From the IMG/VR virus record IMGVR_UViG_3300046529_001172, positions 1 through 56,418 of that record: a stretch of 56,418 nucleotides of DNA. One strand, written 5' to 3'. Under the pieces are notes generated by a model. That model made no database searches and was not told the origin of the DNA. It saw nothing but the letters and a program-made list of their open reading frames with translations. Positions 7,294 to 15,804 of the stretch are shown here, in pieces. The number at the start of each line of letters is the position of its first letter. Position 1 is the stretch's first letter. This DNA comes from a virus. Position numbers and translations under genes: made by a program.

Positions 7294-7404
7294 TCACCAT
7301 CCAAACAAGTTGGCAAAACAGCGCAGTGCCCAGAGGAACACGATAATCGATATGATGGCGGCGATCAGGAACCCGATGCACCCGCGCAGTTCAGACTTCG
7401 GCAT
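7294..7404 (-). CDS. 36-residue one-helix membrane protein
   Basis: A very short ORF: five polar residues, then a strong helix (about 9-27, GFLIAAIISIIVFLWALRC) and a short tail. Its ATG shares a base with the upstream stop (TGATG), typical of coupling, and the lipoprotein gene follows after 21 bases. A holin, pinholin or inner spanin-like part are possible, but the chain is short for an inner spanin. Confidence 0.5.
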   Translation of the reverse strand: MPKSELRGCIGFLIAAIISIIVFLWALRCFANLFGW

Positions 7405-8678
7405 CAGTTGGTGGTAACCGTATTGCCCTGTCCAATCAAGGTTGCCTTGTCCGCGACACCCTGGCCTGATGGAGCGGCGTTCGTTCCCAAGTTCAAAGTA
7501 TACGTGTACGCAGTGTGGGCCGAGGCAACACCGCGAGCGAGAATCGCATTGATCGACGCAGCATTGAGCGCGCAGGACGACATATTAATCGTGGAATTGT
7601 TCAAGGTGAAAATCGCAACGCCGATACCCAGAGTTACGAGCGCTGCATTGCCTGATCCATTGTAGGTGTTACGAATAGTTGCCAGTGTGGGCATTGTAAA
7701 AGTTTGCAGGACAGTGCAGCCAGTGAACAAAACCTGTTGAACATCAGCCACGTTCGGCAAGTTCAACGAAACCAAGGATGAACAACCATGGAAATCAATC
7801 AGCGATCCACCACCCGCCAGTTGAGTCAAATTAACAGATGTTAACTGCGGACAAGTATTGAAATCCACATGCTGCCCAATAGTTCCGCAGTTCGGCAAGC
7901 TGAGAGAAGTCATTAATGGGCATGGACCCGCGACTAAGTTGCCACCAATCGTGGTCAGCACAGGAGCACTGAAACTGGTGATGTTGTTTTGTTGAAACTG
8001 AAGATCGCCAGTCGTGCTTATCAACGCGGGTAATGTGAAAGCGCCGATCAATCCACCTGGTGCGGCCAATCCAAAAAACAAACTGCCGCCCACGGTTGCC
8101 AGTGAAGTCAGTGTCACCGAAGTGCAATTTGGGTTGAGGGAAAAATTCAGGTTCCCGAGGCACGACTTCAGCGCAGGCAGTGAAATTGAAGTTATCGCGG
8201 CCTGATTGGAAGCCGTGAAATTGCCAAATGCACGAACCAATGTCGGGAACGAAACCGACACAACCGAACTAAAATTGAACGAAGCACTTACGACTGAACT
8301 GAACGCGGAGCAGTTGGTGCTGTTGCATGCTCTGACTTTGTAGTACCAAATGTTCTGATTGGCCATTCCGGTCGCATCCGTTGCCGTAGCCACTCCCCCG
8401 CCAACCGTGGTGAACAGATTGAAGTTAATGCCATCGGTAGACTTCCAGACTTCGTTGCTGCTGCCTGGTGTCGCCGGATTGGTCCATGTGAGCACCACGT
8501 TCGCCTGATTTGAAGCAAACGTAATATCGAGATTGGTGGGAGCGGCGGGAGATGCCGCCACATTGCCGCGCTGTGCGAACTGGCACAGGAGGTAAGTCCT
8601 GATCTGCATTAACTGACCATCAGTGAGGCAGCGGAAGCAGGAGGACAATCGAGACAGGTTATTGACGTCGCAGTTCAT
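7404..8678 (-). CDS. Fibre/receptor-binding protein: anchor motif, FnIII, leucine-rich repeats
   Basis: 424 residues. Residues 9-37 hold a Cys-containing motif, SSCFRCLTDGQLMQIRTYLLCQF, almost identical to the start of the next protein upstream. Residues 45-132 form a fibronectin type III domain (VVLTWTNPATPG, YYKVRACNSTNCS). From about 135 come repeated ITSISLPAL / VTLTSLATVGG units, like BspA-type leucine-rich repeats, up to about 370; Asn/Thr-rich C-terminus. Domain order (shared N-terminal motif, then variable binding modules) is that of tail fibres or spikes. It is coupled (TGATG) to both neighbours. Which receptor it binds cannot be told. Confidence 0.75.
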   Translation of the reverse strand: MNCDVNNLSRLSSCFRCLTDGQLMQIRTYLLCQFAQRGNVAASPAAPTNLDITFASNQANVVLTWTNPATPGSSNEVWKSTDGINFNLFTTVGGGVATATDATGMANQNIWYYKVRACNSTNCSAFSSVVSASFNFSSVVSVSFPTLVRAFGNFTASNQAAITSISLPALKSCLGNLNFSLNPNCTSVTLTSLATVGGSLFFGLAAPGGLIGAFTLPALISTTGDLQFQQNNITSFSAPVLTTIGGNLVAGPCPLMTSLSLPNCGTIGQHVDFNTCPQLTSVNLTQLAGGGSLIDFHGCSSLVSLNLPNVADVQQVLFTGCTVLQTFTMPTLATIRNTYNGSGNAALVTLGIGVAIFTLNNSTINMSSCALNAASINAILARGVASAHTAYTYTLNLGTNAAPSGQGVADKATLIGQGNTVTTN

Positions 8679-9826
8679 CAGAAAGCGGTTCCATAAACGG
8701 CAGTGATGTAATTGCGCATTGAGGTGCGCTCACCTGCAGTCAGTTGCCGGTTCCATACGTAGATTGCAGCAGTGTTTCCAGTAAAATAATAATCCTGCAT
8801 TCCATACCAACGAACCACACCAAGCCTGTAACCATCTGCTGCATCGTGGACGCCCTGCTGTGTAAAAACGTAGCCACCTGCGATGCTGAAAAAGTTGGCA
8901 GACTTCACCCACGCATTGTAACTGGTATTATCAGACTTCACTGAAATGTTGTAGCAGACAAATGCGGCAGCAGTGTTGACTCCTGGTAATCCGAGATCGG
9001 TTCTAGTGGTTAATCCAAAATCTTCATAGAAGTGGCCATCGGTCCACGGTTGATGCGGAGGAAAAACATCTTGTTGGGTGAATTGAAAACAGCCACCAAC
9101 GCCATTTGGATCGCTGGGTGGATCGGCAGCGTGCTTATACACTGCCATCACCTCAAGACCGGTGAAACCGCCCGCCCCAAAGAATGCCGCTTGACCCAAT
9201 GCCTGCCCCGGTGGTCCACCTGTGTTTTTAATCGTCGCATGGCCATTCGCAGTGATGGCTTGATCCACTGTCGGAAAATTTCCTCCAGTCGTCCAGTTGT
9301 GCGCGTTGCCGGATTTGTCCAGCCAAGTGGCCACATTGGAACCCGCAAGTGAGCCATCGAAATCGTAACTCTCGTTGCGGAGAATTAATCCGCTGGTGAC
9401 AGGGAACGCGTTGACGGTGATTTGCTTTGTCGCGGACCATGGTGATGCCACCACACCCGCTTTGCGCCAGCGAATTGCGCCGTTCACAACCTGGTCGCCG
9501 GTGGTAAATGCTGGACTTGAAGCAGTGGCATTGCAGGCGACGTTGGTCGCAACGATATTCGTGGAAGGGTCACCTGGTGCTGCGATTGTTCCCAAATCGT
9601 AACCGTCAAATCCTGATGGGCACGAACCTCCGACAATCGAGGCCTGTGCCACGCCGGCCCCGCCATCAACAAAGGACCACTGAGCTGGACTAGGAAGCCC
9701 ACCAATGTTAGACGCCACGCTGGCAAATCTGCAAAGCAGGAATGTCCGCACCTGCATCAACTGCGCGTCGGTCAGGCACCGCAGGCAGGAAGAACGTTGG
9801 GCGAGTGTATTGGGGTCGCATGTCAT
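8678..9826 (-). CDS. Fibre protein: anchor motif plus LamG/concanavalin-like domain
   Basis: 382 residues. Residues 11-35 repeat the SSCLRCLTDAQLMQVRTFLLCRF motif of the neighbouring fibre. A beta domain follows (about 45-145), then from about 150 a domain of concanavalin-A/LamG type: YDFDGSLAGSNVATWLDKSGN at its start and AIYVWNRQLTAGERTSMRNY at its end, both hallmarks of glycan-binding domains in surface proteins. The start ATG touches the preceding TAA. Likely binds host polysaccharide; the family call is good, the ligand unknown. Confidence 0.75.
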   Translation of the reverse strand: MTCDPNTLAQRSSCLRCLTDAQLMQVRTFLLCRFASVASNIGGLPSPAQWSFVDGGAGVAQASIVGGSCPSGFDGYDLGTIAAPGDPSTNIVATNVACNATASSPAFTTGDQVVNGAIRWRKAGVVASPWSATKQITVNAFPVTSGLILRNESYDFDGSLAGSNVATWLDKSGNAHNWTTGGNFPTVDQAITANGHATIKNTGGPPGQALGQAAFFGAGGFTGLEVMAVYKHAADPPSDPNGVGGCFQFTQQDVFPPHQPWTDGHFYEDFGLTTRTDLGLPGVNTAAAFVCYNISVKSDNTSYNAWVKSANFFSIAGGYVFTQQGVHDAADGYRLGVVRWYGMQDYYFTGNTAAIYVWNRQLTAGERTSMRNYITAVYGTAF

Positions 9827-10078
9827 TTATCCACCAAGGGCGGTGACGATTTGGCAGAGCAGGAAGGTGTCCATGGCTGCGTTGTTTCCCCACGCGCATT
9901 CGAAGCACTTCGCCTCATTTGCGATAAATGACGGATCCGTTGAAGCGCCAGCAACCAGGGCAGCACGGATCTGCGCGAGTAGGAATGTCTGCATGGGTCG
10001 GTGCATGCCATCGGGAACGCAGCACTCGAACTGCTGGGCGGCAGTGGCTAACCCTTGTGGACTGCAATCAACTGCCAT
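9827..10078 (-). CDS. Small protein with two copies of the fibre anchor motif
   Basis: 83 residues consisting mainly of two copies of the motif seen once in each fibre: residues 15-44 (FECCVPDGMHRPMQTFLLAQI) and 55-80 (CFECAWGNNAAMDTFLLCQIV). The pattern is Cys-x-x-Cys, a short loop with Gly or Asp, then MQxFLLxQI. It overlaps the gene above as TAATG. It may be the adaptor by which fibres attach, or a decoration protein. Four copies across three adjacent genes argue for a shared structural module. Confidence 0.65.
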   Translation of the reverse strand: MAVDCSPQGLATAAQQFECCVPDGMHRPMQTFLLAQIRAALVAGASTDPSFIANEAKCFECAWGNNAAMDTFLLCQIVTALGG

Positions 10079-10389
10079 TAGTAACCACCCATTCCGCCAC
10101 CGGGATTGCCTGGATTATCGGTGGCCATGCCCTCGAGCTCGGTGTCGGCCTCGGCAGTGGGCTTCTCCTTGACGTCGTGCGGATATTTCACTTCCACCTC
10201 GTCCTCGTACTCGCGGACCACCTCAACGTAGTACTGCTGCCCAGGCTTAAGCTCTTTTCCCTCGAAGAAGGATTTGGGAAGCAGCGCGGTTTCCCCGCCC
10301 TCATCCGCTTTGGGTTTGGAAGGCGCGGTGTCTTCTGCACCCTCATCTTCCATGGCACCGTAGTGCCCACCCATATCGTTTTTTGCCAT
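10078..10389 (-). CDS. Small acidic virion-associated protein (putative)
   Basis: 103 residues. Acidic N-terminus (EDEGAEDTAPSKPKADEGG), a core of strands (ALLPKSFFEGKELKPGQQYYVEVVREYEDEVEVKY) and a Gly/Pro tail ending GGGMGGY. The core strongly resembles short proteins encoded beside capsid genes in other environmental phages. It follows the capsid gene after a terminator-like hairpin. Head decoration or head-tail junction is a fair guess; function unproven. Confidence 0.6.
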   Translation of the reverse strand: MAKNDMGGHYGAMEDEGAEDTAPSKPKADEGGETALLPKSFFEGKELKPGQQYYVEVVREYEDEVEVKYPHDVKEKPTAEADTELEGMATDNPGNPGGGMGGY

Positions 10390-10407
10390 AGCTCAAACAG
10401 TAAGGAA

Positions 10408-10433
10408 GCCGGGGGTTAACCACAACCCCCGGC
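10408..10433 (-). terminator. Terminator-like hairpin after the capsid gene
   Basis: Perfect 10-base inverted repeat GCCGGGGGTT / AACCCCCGGC around a six-base loop, 12 bases past the capsid stop codon. On the minus strand it is followed by a moderately T-rich stretch. It probably attenuates rather than stops transcription, giving more capsid than fibre transcript. Confidence 0.7.
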
Positions 10434-10445
10434 ATTGACTACGTC

Positions 10446-12080
10446 TTAAGCCACGAACGGCAGGCTGGCAGTCGCGCAAGGTCCAGTCAGCTGGATCTGC
10501 GTGGTATTCAGCACCGTCCAAACGCCCATGATGTCGAGCGTGAAGTTCATCTGGTTGACCAGCGCGGCGAGCGTGGTCGTGCCAGTGATTGCACCATGCT
10601 GAACTGGGCCACCTTCGCACACGGCGCTGTTGGCCTCGATTTCGTAGGTGCCGGTGATCGCCTGCTTGACCGGCGTAAAGGTGATGACCGTGTTGATCGG
10701 AATCGGGCTCGTGCCGCTGTGCTCGTCCACGCAAGTCGGAGGAGCGCTGCTGTAAGTCTGGGTCGGGTAACCGGGATCCGCATTGCAGGTGTTGATCTCG
10801 ATGACGCAGGACGGTTCGCGTTTGTGGAAGATAAGAACGCCGAACTCGGTGTAATTCGGGGCGATGGCCTGTTTGAAATCACCAATGAACTGTCCCTTGT
10901 TGCGGCGTTTATTCTCGATGACGCACCCGTTGACATCCGCTCCGAGGTTATCCATGACGAACTGCCACTTGCCACCGAAGTTGCGCGCGGCAAAGGGCAT
11001 CTCCGGATTGACCGGCAGCGCTTCAGACACCAGGCACTCGATGATCTTCGGGTGCCAGATATAGGTCCAGGTATACTGCGCATTGTCGAAGTCAGGATTG
11101 CTGATCGACTTGATGCCTGCAGCTGAACCGGCCCCGCTCGAGGGGATGTTCTTGTACGGCAGCACGACCTGATATCGGAAGTTGCCGTTGACCAGGCCGA
11201 CGAAGTTGAACCGCAGGCCACTGGTATCCACCCGGGTGGTGTAATTGCCAATCTGGCCTGAGAAACCATAGCGCCAGTATTTGCTGGTCGCGTCCCACTG
11301 CTCGAAGCGCCAGTTGCCTGACACCGAGGGAACGCCACCAATGCCTTGCTGGCCACCGAGACGGTCGAGTTCCCAGCAGGTCTGCGTGTCGGTCACGAGC
11401 TCGAGCATCGGCGGGGTAGATTCCTTGTAGGGATTCTCGCCCAGGTAACCAATGCGAAGCAGAGGCTCGACCATGCGCTGCAGCATCTGCGGGGTCAGCT
11501 TGAACACGCTGGTATTCGGCGCATTGGTGTCGATGTAGATCTCTTCGTCACCGACCTGCACCCAGACATAACTGAAGATGCTCGCGGTCTGGCCGAAGTT
11601 GCGGTTGGCAATGAACTTATTGTCAACGAACTGTGCACCGCGTTTGCGCAGGAAATTGTCCTGAATCGTGCCGGTGGCAGGCTTCAGAATCTTGCTGATG
11701 ATGTAAGCAAACTGCTCCTTGGCGTGCGTGATGTGCATGTCCTGGTCGTAGCACAGCAGCGGAGTCTGCCAGGATTGCTTCTCGAGAAAGTAAGTGAGCC
11801 GAGTCGAACCCCAACCAATGAGATGCTCATTGAGATCGCAGGGCGTTCCCAAGCAGCTCGAGGAGGTAACCGCCTCCCAGACCTTGGTCACGTTGGGATA
11901 AACGTGGTTGAAGCGATCGCGGGTATGCTGGGTACCGGACCAGGCTTCAAACGTGCCGGATGTCACGTGGGCCATCCAGCCATCAGAGGGACGAATGTCC
12001 TTGATGATGTATTTGTCGTAGTTGGGTTGTTGATCAACCAGAAATTGGGTGAACTGAGAACAGCTGACGATTCGCGCCAT
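10446..12080 (-). CDS. Probable major capsid protein
   Basis: 544 residues from ATG 12080 (49 upstream in-frame codons look non-coding). Begins MARIVSCSQFTQFLV. No signal peptide; a long aromatic-rich alpha/beta middle and a beta-rich C-terminal part from about 440 (TYSSAPPTCVDEHSG, ITGTYEIEANS). The evidence for capsid is place and size: after portal, small head genes and a scaffold-like gene, with its own 200-base leader and a hairpin behind. I do not recognise the fold from sequence. Its first 50 residues have a relative in the gene at 21303-21629. A large tail protein is the alternative. Confidence 0.65.
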   Translation of the reverse strand: MARIVSCSQFTQFLVDQQPNYDKYIIKDIRPSDGWMAHVTSGTFEAWSGTQHTRDRFNHVYPNVTKVWEAVTSSSCLGTPCDLNEHLIGWGSTRLTYFLEKQSWQTPLLCYDQDMHITHAKEQFAYIISKILKPATGTIQDNFLRKRGAQFVDNKFIANRNFGQTASIFSYVWVQVGDEEIYIDTNAPNTSVFKLTPQMLQRMVEPLLRIGYLGENPYKESTPPMLELVTDTQTCWELDRLGGQQGIGGVPSVSGNWRFEQWDATSKYWRYGFSGQIGNYTTRVDTSGLRFNFVGLVNGNFRYQVVLPYKNIPSSGAGSAAGIKSISNPDFDNAQYTWTYIWHPKIIECLVSEALPVNPEMPFAARNFGGKWQFVMDNLGADVNGCVIENKRRNKGQFIGDFKQAIAPNYTEFGVLIFHKREPSCVIEINTCNADPGYPTQTYSSAPPTCVDEHSGTSPIPINTVITFTPVKQAITGTYEIEANSAVCEGGPVQHGAITGTTTLAALVNQMNFTLDIMGVWTVLNTTQIQLTGPCATASLPFVA

Positions 12081-12281
12081 AACCAAAAAGTTTGTGTTAA
12101 CTGCATCGCTCGCCGCACCTGTGTGCGCACAAGACTTCACAGACCTTTTGGTGAGCCAAATCCAACCCGACGCTTTGCGCGTGAGGCCTGTCCGCGTTAA
12201 CGGACGCTCGACTGCCGCCCGAGGCAATCACTGTCAGGGCACCGATTAACCACTTCGGCAACTATCCGGTTAATGTGACGA
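12081..12281 (-). promoter_or_regulatory. Leader region of the capsid gene
   Basis: 201 gene-free bases, the longest gap in this operon apart from 13104-13436. It holds two small inverted repeats: GTCCG-CGTTAA-CGGAC near 12187-12207 and TTAACC...GGTTAA near 12246-12273; the second lies right after the stop of the minus-strand gene 12282-13103 and may end or slow its transcript. A promoter for the capsid gene is likely here but no clean -35/-10 pair is visible to me. Confidence 0.4.
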
Positions 12282-13103
12282 TTAACGCCTTTCTAAAAAG
12301 CTGTCAAGGGAAGATTCCCACGAAGTGTAAAGCTGCGGGAGCGAGGAACAGTGCGCCAGGGAGAGTTTCGAGGCCTCGCCCTGCAAGTTGTCGATGAGCA
12401 ACTGCATCTTATGGTCGAACAAATCGCACAGATCCCCAATGACCTGCCGCACGGTCTTTACGATGGGAGATCCAAAGTGATGCCTGCCCTGCGCCGAGTG
12501 CTGCGCTGAGTAAATCAGGTTCTGAATTATGCCCACCGCGTCCTCGATGAAGATATACTGACGACTGGCATCAGGAATGGTCCGGACCACAAACTTTTCC
12601 TGCTTCATCTCGATGGCTCTGACCACGCCTGGTATTAGTCGCTCGAGATGCGGATCCCCGGGACCGAAGAAATTGGGGAACCTGGCCAACACGCACGGGT
12701 TTCGGCCGGCCCATTCGCCGACAACGACTTCCGCGGCGACCTTGCTGACGTCGTAAGCGTTGAGCGGTTTGAAAACTGTATCGAGCGTGCACTGCTCCTG
12801 ATCGCCATACACTTTGTCAGTCGCCACGTAGATGAGCTTGATGCCCCTGCCGCTCAGAGCGTTCAGCAGCACGATGGTGTCGATGGTGTTCGCCTGGTAA
12901 GCCTCGGCAGGCATCTGCATGCACAACCGGACGTTGGCGAGGCCTGCGCAGTGGACAACGCAATCGGGTTTATGAAGGTCCAGCCATTCGTTCAGCAGGA
13001 TTGGCGACCGGCGCACATCCCGACGAATATATTCAGATGGCTTGAGAGCGTTCTTGAGGCGTGAACTGAGGAACCCGTTTTCTGAACCAGTGATGGCGAT
13101 CAT
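12282..13103 (-). CDS. NAD-dependent sugar-nucleotide epimerase/dehydratase (extended SDR)
   Basis: 273 residues. Rossmann start MIAITGSENGFLSS (a G-x3-G-F-x variant), a VVHCAGLANV strand near 50-58, IYVATDKVYGD at about 91-101 and the catalytic pair Tyr117-x3-Lys121 (YDVSK), all hallmarks of the extended short-chain dehydrogenase family that includes dTDP-4-dehydrorhamnose reductase and CDP-glucose 4,6-dehydratase. It would act on a nucleotide sugar. It lies in the head operon with its own gaps on both sides, and fits with the glycosyltransferase cassette upstream at 21.6-26.5 kb. Exact substrate unknown. Confidence 0.8.
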   Translation of the reverse strand: MIAITGSENGFLSSRLKNALKPSEYIRRDVRRSPILLNEWLDLHKPDCVVHCAGLANVRLCMQMPAEAYQANTIDTIVLLNALSGRGIKLIYVATDKVYGDQEQCTLDTVFKPLNAYDVSKVAAEVVVGEWAGRNPCVLARFPNFFGPGDPHLERLIPGVVRAIEMKQEKFVVRTIPDASRQYIFIEDAVGIIQNLIYSAQHSAQGRHHFGSPIVKTVRQVIGDLCDLFDHKMQLLIDNLQGEASKLSLAHCSSLPQLYTSWESSLDSFLERR

Positions 13104-13436
13104 AATCCCACGAAGGGTAGGCTGATATAGCGCCGTTTACTTTGGGTCGCAATCCAAAATCCTTCATGGGGAATGGTGGCAGGCCTGGTGTGGCCAGGAT
13201 TTCCGGAGATCAACCCGTTGTCTTACATTTAGACGACACTGCCATAAAACGCGGAGAGGCTAGGACGGTGTGCGGAATGCCGCCAGCACGATCTCTAGCC
13301 TCTCGATTAATGAGCCCTAACACACGGGCTTAATAAATCATGATGTTGAGCCCAGAGCCTGCGAAACATTGGTCCCCACAATCGCTCCGGGAAAACCGTT
13401 CGAATGCCGTACATCAGGCGTCGAGCTTCGGACTTA
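13104..13436. other. 333-base gene-free stretch between scaffold-like and SDR genes
   Basis: No convincing ORF on either strand. It contains a strong inverted repeat (listed separately at 13254-13304) and a second weaker one next to it (AGCCC / GGGCT, 13313-13330, with AT-rich flanks). It probably ends the scaffold-like transcript and starts another one. Confidence 0.5.
13254..13304 (-). terminator. Long stem-loop, probable terminator
   Basis: Arms GAGAGGCTAG (13254-13263) and CTAGCCTCTC (13295-13304) are a perfect 10-base inverted repeat. Within, GCGG-AATG-CCGC can extend the stem. On the minus strand the stem is followed by CGCGTTTT, so a factor-independent terminator for the scaffold-like gene is the simplest reading; a structured RNA element before the SDR gene is the alternative. 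Confidence 0.6.
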
Positions 13437-14714
13437 TCAGCTGCCGAGGGGCGCTTCTCGAGCCATCGAGTCCAGTTTCTTATACGGGTCATCTTCTTCG
13501 CCGCCCTGGCCACCCGCGGGCGACCGCATCCCTTCACCTTCACCTGGCGTGCTCTGTTCATATTCTTTTAGTGCCTTTTCCAATTCAGCTACTCGTTTGC
13601 TGGACTCGCGATATTTGTAGAACAACCGGTCGAACGCACCGGCCTTGGTGCGGAACGAGGCAATCGCTTTGGCCATGTCCTCGCCGCTCATCTGCGTCTC
13701 GCCATCGGCAATCGGTGCGCCATTGGCGATAACACGTTTGACCAGGTGCTGACCTTTCTCGAGCAGCTCGTTACCCTTGGGGTCGCTATCGTCAGGCTTG
13801 AAGTATTGCGGGAACTTTTCAACCGCGGCGTTCATGTAGCCATCAATCATGTCGGTGGCTTGCTTCTGGTACTGCGTCATCTTGTCCCGACGATCAGCTT
13901 CCCACTTGGTGCCCTTCTCGCGATACTCAGCGATGGCGTTTTCCGCTTCCTCGGCGCGCGACTTGGCATTCTCCACGTGATGCAAAATCACCGCCGCTCG
14001 AGCATCACCAAACAGCTTCGATGCAAGGTCCGCTGCAGCTTCCGGATCCCGCGTGCGCATGATGGCATCGAAATCCTCAGCCGTGCCTGGGCGACTGGCC
14101 TGAGTGATGGTGCCAGTCTCCGCATCCTTGCGTTCAATGACTTTCAACGCCGAGGCCGATTTGCGACCGGCGCTGTACGCGTTGATGTAGGGCTTTTCGA
14201 ACTTGTCCTTGTACTCCTCGGACTTGGAGTAATTGGCGTAGCGCATCTCCTCTTCGTATGCAGCTAGACGCTTTTGATGATCTGCCAATCGCTCTTCATA
14301 GGTCTTTTTCTCGGGCCACTCGGTGGGCGCCTTCGGTGCCTTCTCCAGCTCGGCAAGCTTTGTCTCGCGCTCCTTGAGGCGACTCTTCAGTGCGTCATAG
14401 TGCTTGCGCAGGTCTGCCGCTTTCTCGGGTGGATTGTCGAAATCAATCTCTGCCGGTTTGGCCGGTGGCTTGACTTCCGGTTTGGCCGGTGGCTTTTTCT
14501 CTTCCTTGATGAACTTGCCATCTGGACCTTTTGGTGGCGTGGGTTTCGCTGGTGCTGCAGGCCTCTCAGGCGGGGCCGGCGGGGAACCTTCATCCAGCGT
14601 CTCGACACCAATCGCCTCGAGCGCGCCGAATGCTTCACTCCCCGCGATGTCGAATACGGGAACCGAGGGTGTTGCTGCAGGAGCTGCGACTGGGGCTGGG
14701 GGTGCTTCGGGCAT
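13437..14714 (-). CDS. Scaffold-like head protein
   Basis: 425 residues: Ala/Pro-rich N-terminus (1-90), then long charged helices (about 95-300) with heptad character (YDALKSRLKERETKLAELEKA), a middle part, a second helix (about 365-395) and an acidic Gly-rich end. Highly charged, helical, few aromatics and placed two genes before the capsid gene: the usual profile of a phage scaffolding protein. No protease motif seen. Confidence is from context and composition, not homology. Confidence 0.6.
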   Translation of the reverse strand: MPEAPPAPVAAPAATPSVPVFDIAGSEAFGALEAIGVETLDEGSPPAPPERPAAPAKPTPPKGPDGKFIKEEKKPPAKPEVKPPAKPAEIDFDNPPEKAADLRKHYDALKSRLKERETKLAELEKAPKAPTEWPEKKTYEERLADHQKRLAAYEEEMRYANYSKSEEYKDKFEKPYINAYSAGRKSASALKVIERKDAETGTITQASRPGTAEDFDAIMRTRDPEAAADLASKLFGDARAAVILHHVENAKSRAEEAENAIAEYREKGTKWEADRRDKMTQYQKQATDMIDGYMNAAVEKFPQYFKPDDSDPKGNELLEKGQHLVKRVIANGAPIADGETQMSGEDMAKAIASFRTKAGAFDRLFYKYRESSKRVAELEKALKEYEQSTPGEGEGMRSPAGGQGGEEDDPYKKLDSMAREAPLGS

Positions 14715-14716
14715 AA

Positions 14717-14992
14717 TCAGACTTTGTGGTCGAGATTTTGGTTTGCGGGCAAATCACGCTTGGTGGGATCCGATGACGTCAGGTTCATCAGATTGCGCAA
14801 CATCATTTTCGCGCCCTCAATTCGGTACTGGTTGGACGCAGCCTGGTTGCCGTCGGCAGACTGCAGCTCCATGACCATCTGCAGCAGCGCGGCAGCAGAG
14901 GCCTTCATGAACACCTCACTGGCGGATGCGTCGTTCCACGCCTTTGCGGCATCCGATTTACGGAATGCTTCTCGAGGTGAAAAGGTGATCAT
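14717..14992 (-). CDS. Small head-region protein
   Basis: 91 residues, helical and Ala/Met-rich (FMKASAAALLQMVMELQSA). Coupled to the gene before it (ATGA at 14989-14992) and two bases from the scaffold-like gene. It resembles small unknown proteins in other phages near portal and scaffold genes. Function unknown. Confidence 0.65.
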   Translation of the reverse strand: MITFSPREAFRKSDAAKAWNDASASEVFMKASAAALLQMVMELQSADGNQAASNQYRIEGAKMMLRNLMNLTSSDPTKRDLPANQNLDHKV

Positions 14993-15438
14993 TTGTATTC
15001 GATCAATGGCTGAGGTGGCACATCACAAACTCCAATGCGGTCGAGATTGCGCGTCACCTCTCCACCGCGAACCATAAATCCCGCCTTCTTGTAATCGCCG
15101 CTCCACTCAATCAGTTTAGCAACTGCCACCACGCGATTCGGCATCACGTTGTTGCTGAACGCCATCATGGCCAGTCGCTTTGCGTCGGCACCGTCGAAGT
15201 GGTAAATACGGTTTCGGTCAGGCTCCTCGATGATCATGACCCAGTGGTTGCTGGGCTCGCCCTGTAACTGACGCAGGTTGAATTTCAGATCGGATATCTC
15301 ATCGCACAGGCTGCGTTCGTATTGGTCCCGGTTGCGCAGTTCATTCTCGAGCCCTTCCATGCGAATCCGAATTCTCGATCGCAATCGCAGGCTGCGTTTC
15401 CGCCTCAACATCTTTCTGGTGATGCGCGTGACCTTCAT
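14989..15438 (-). CDS. Hypothetical protein with basic N-terminus
   Basis: 149 residues. The first 27 residues are very Arg-rich, then a coiled coil (MEGLENELRNRDQYERSLCDEISDLKFNLRQLQ), then an alpha/beta domain (HWVMIIEEPDRNRIYHFDGADAKRLAMMAFS). ATGA overlaps at both ends. The Arg-rich tail may bind nucleic acid. No family known to me. Confidence 0.6.
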   Translation of the reverse strand: MKVTRITRKMLRRKRSLRLRSRIRIRMEGLENELRNRDQYERSLCDEISDLKFNLRQLQGEPSNHWVMIIEEPDRNRIYHFDGADAKRLAMMAFSNNVMPNRVVAVAKLIEWSGDYKKAGFMVRGGEVTRNLDRIGVCDVPPQPLIEYK

Positions 15439-15803
15439 TCAACAGCTTCGTAAGTGGCGGCGAAAATGTCAGGTTTGCATGGATAGTTCTCGCCCTTCAC
15501 ACCTGTGATAATCCAGTCACCAGGGCAAACAATGTGACCTCCTTCGAGCGTGTCGATCCATCCGTGAACGTGCATTATCTGACTGCAATGTTTGCAGACG
15601 TCCTGACCGTCGCATTCCGGTGTTCGGTAGTAGCGAACGATCTGACCCTCCCATCCGTTGGCTTTAATTTCATCGCCGGTCCAAGTGCGCAAAACCCCGT
15701 TTTCAAATCCCTGCTTCTCTTTCGAAAAGTCCTGTGGATGGTCGCCGTTTTTAAACCATTGAGTTGCCTCAATCACCACTGGCTTCTTTCGATATTTTGC
15801 CAT
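15435..15803 (-). CDS. Conserved phage protein (PGDWIITGVKGE family)
   Basis: 122 residues with two motifs I have seen in many unrelated phages: MAKYRKKPVVIEATQW at the start and PGDWIITGVKGENYPCKPDIF near the end, the latter around a small Cys/His cluster (CKHCSQIMHVHGW). A widespread small phage protein with no assigned function. Confidence 0.75.
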   Translation of the reverse strand: MAKYRKKPVVIEATQWFKNGDHPQDFSKEKQGFENGVLRTWTGDEIKANGWEGQIVRYYRTPECDGQDVCKHCSQIMHVHGWIDTLEGGHIVCPGDWIITGVKGENYPCKPDIFAATYEAVE

Positions 15804-15804
15804 A

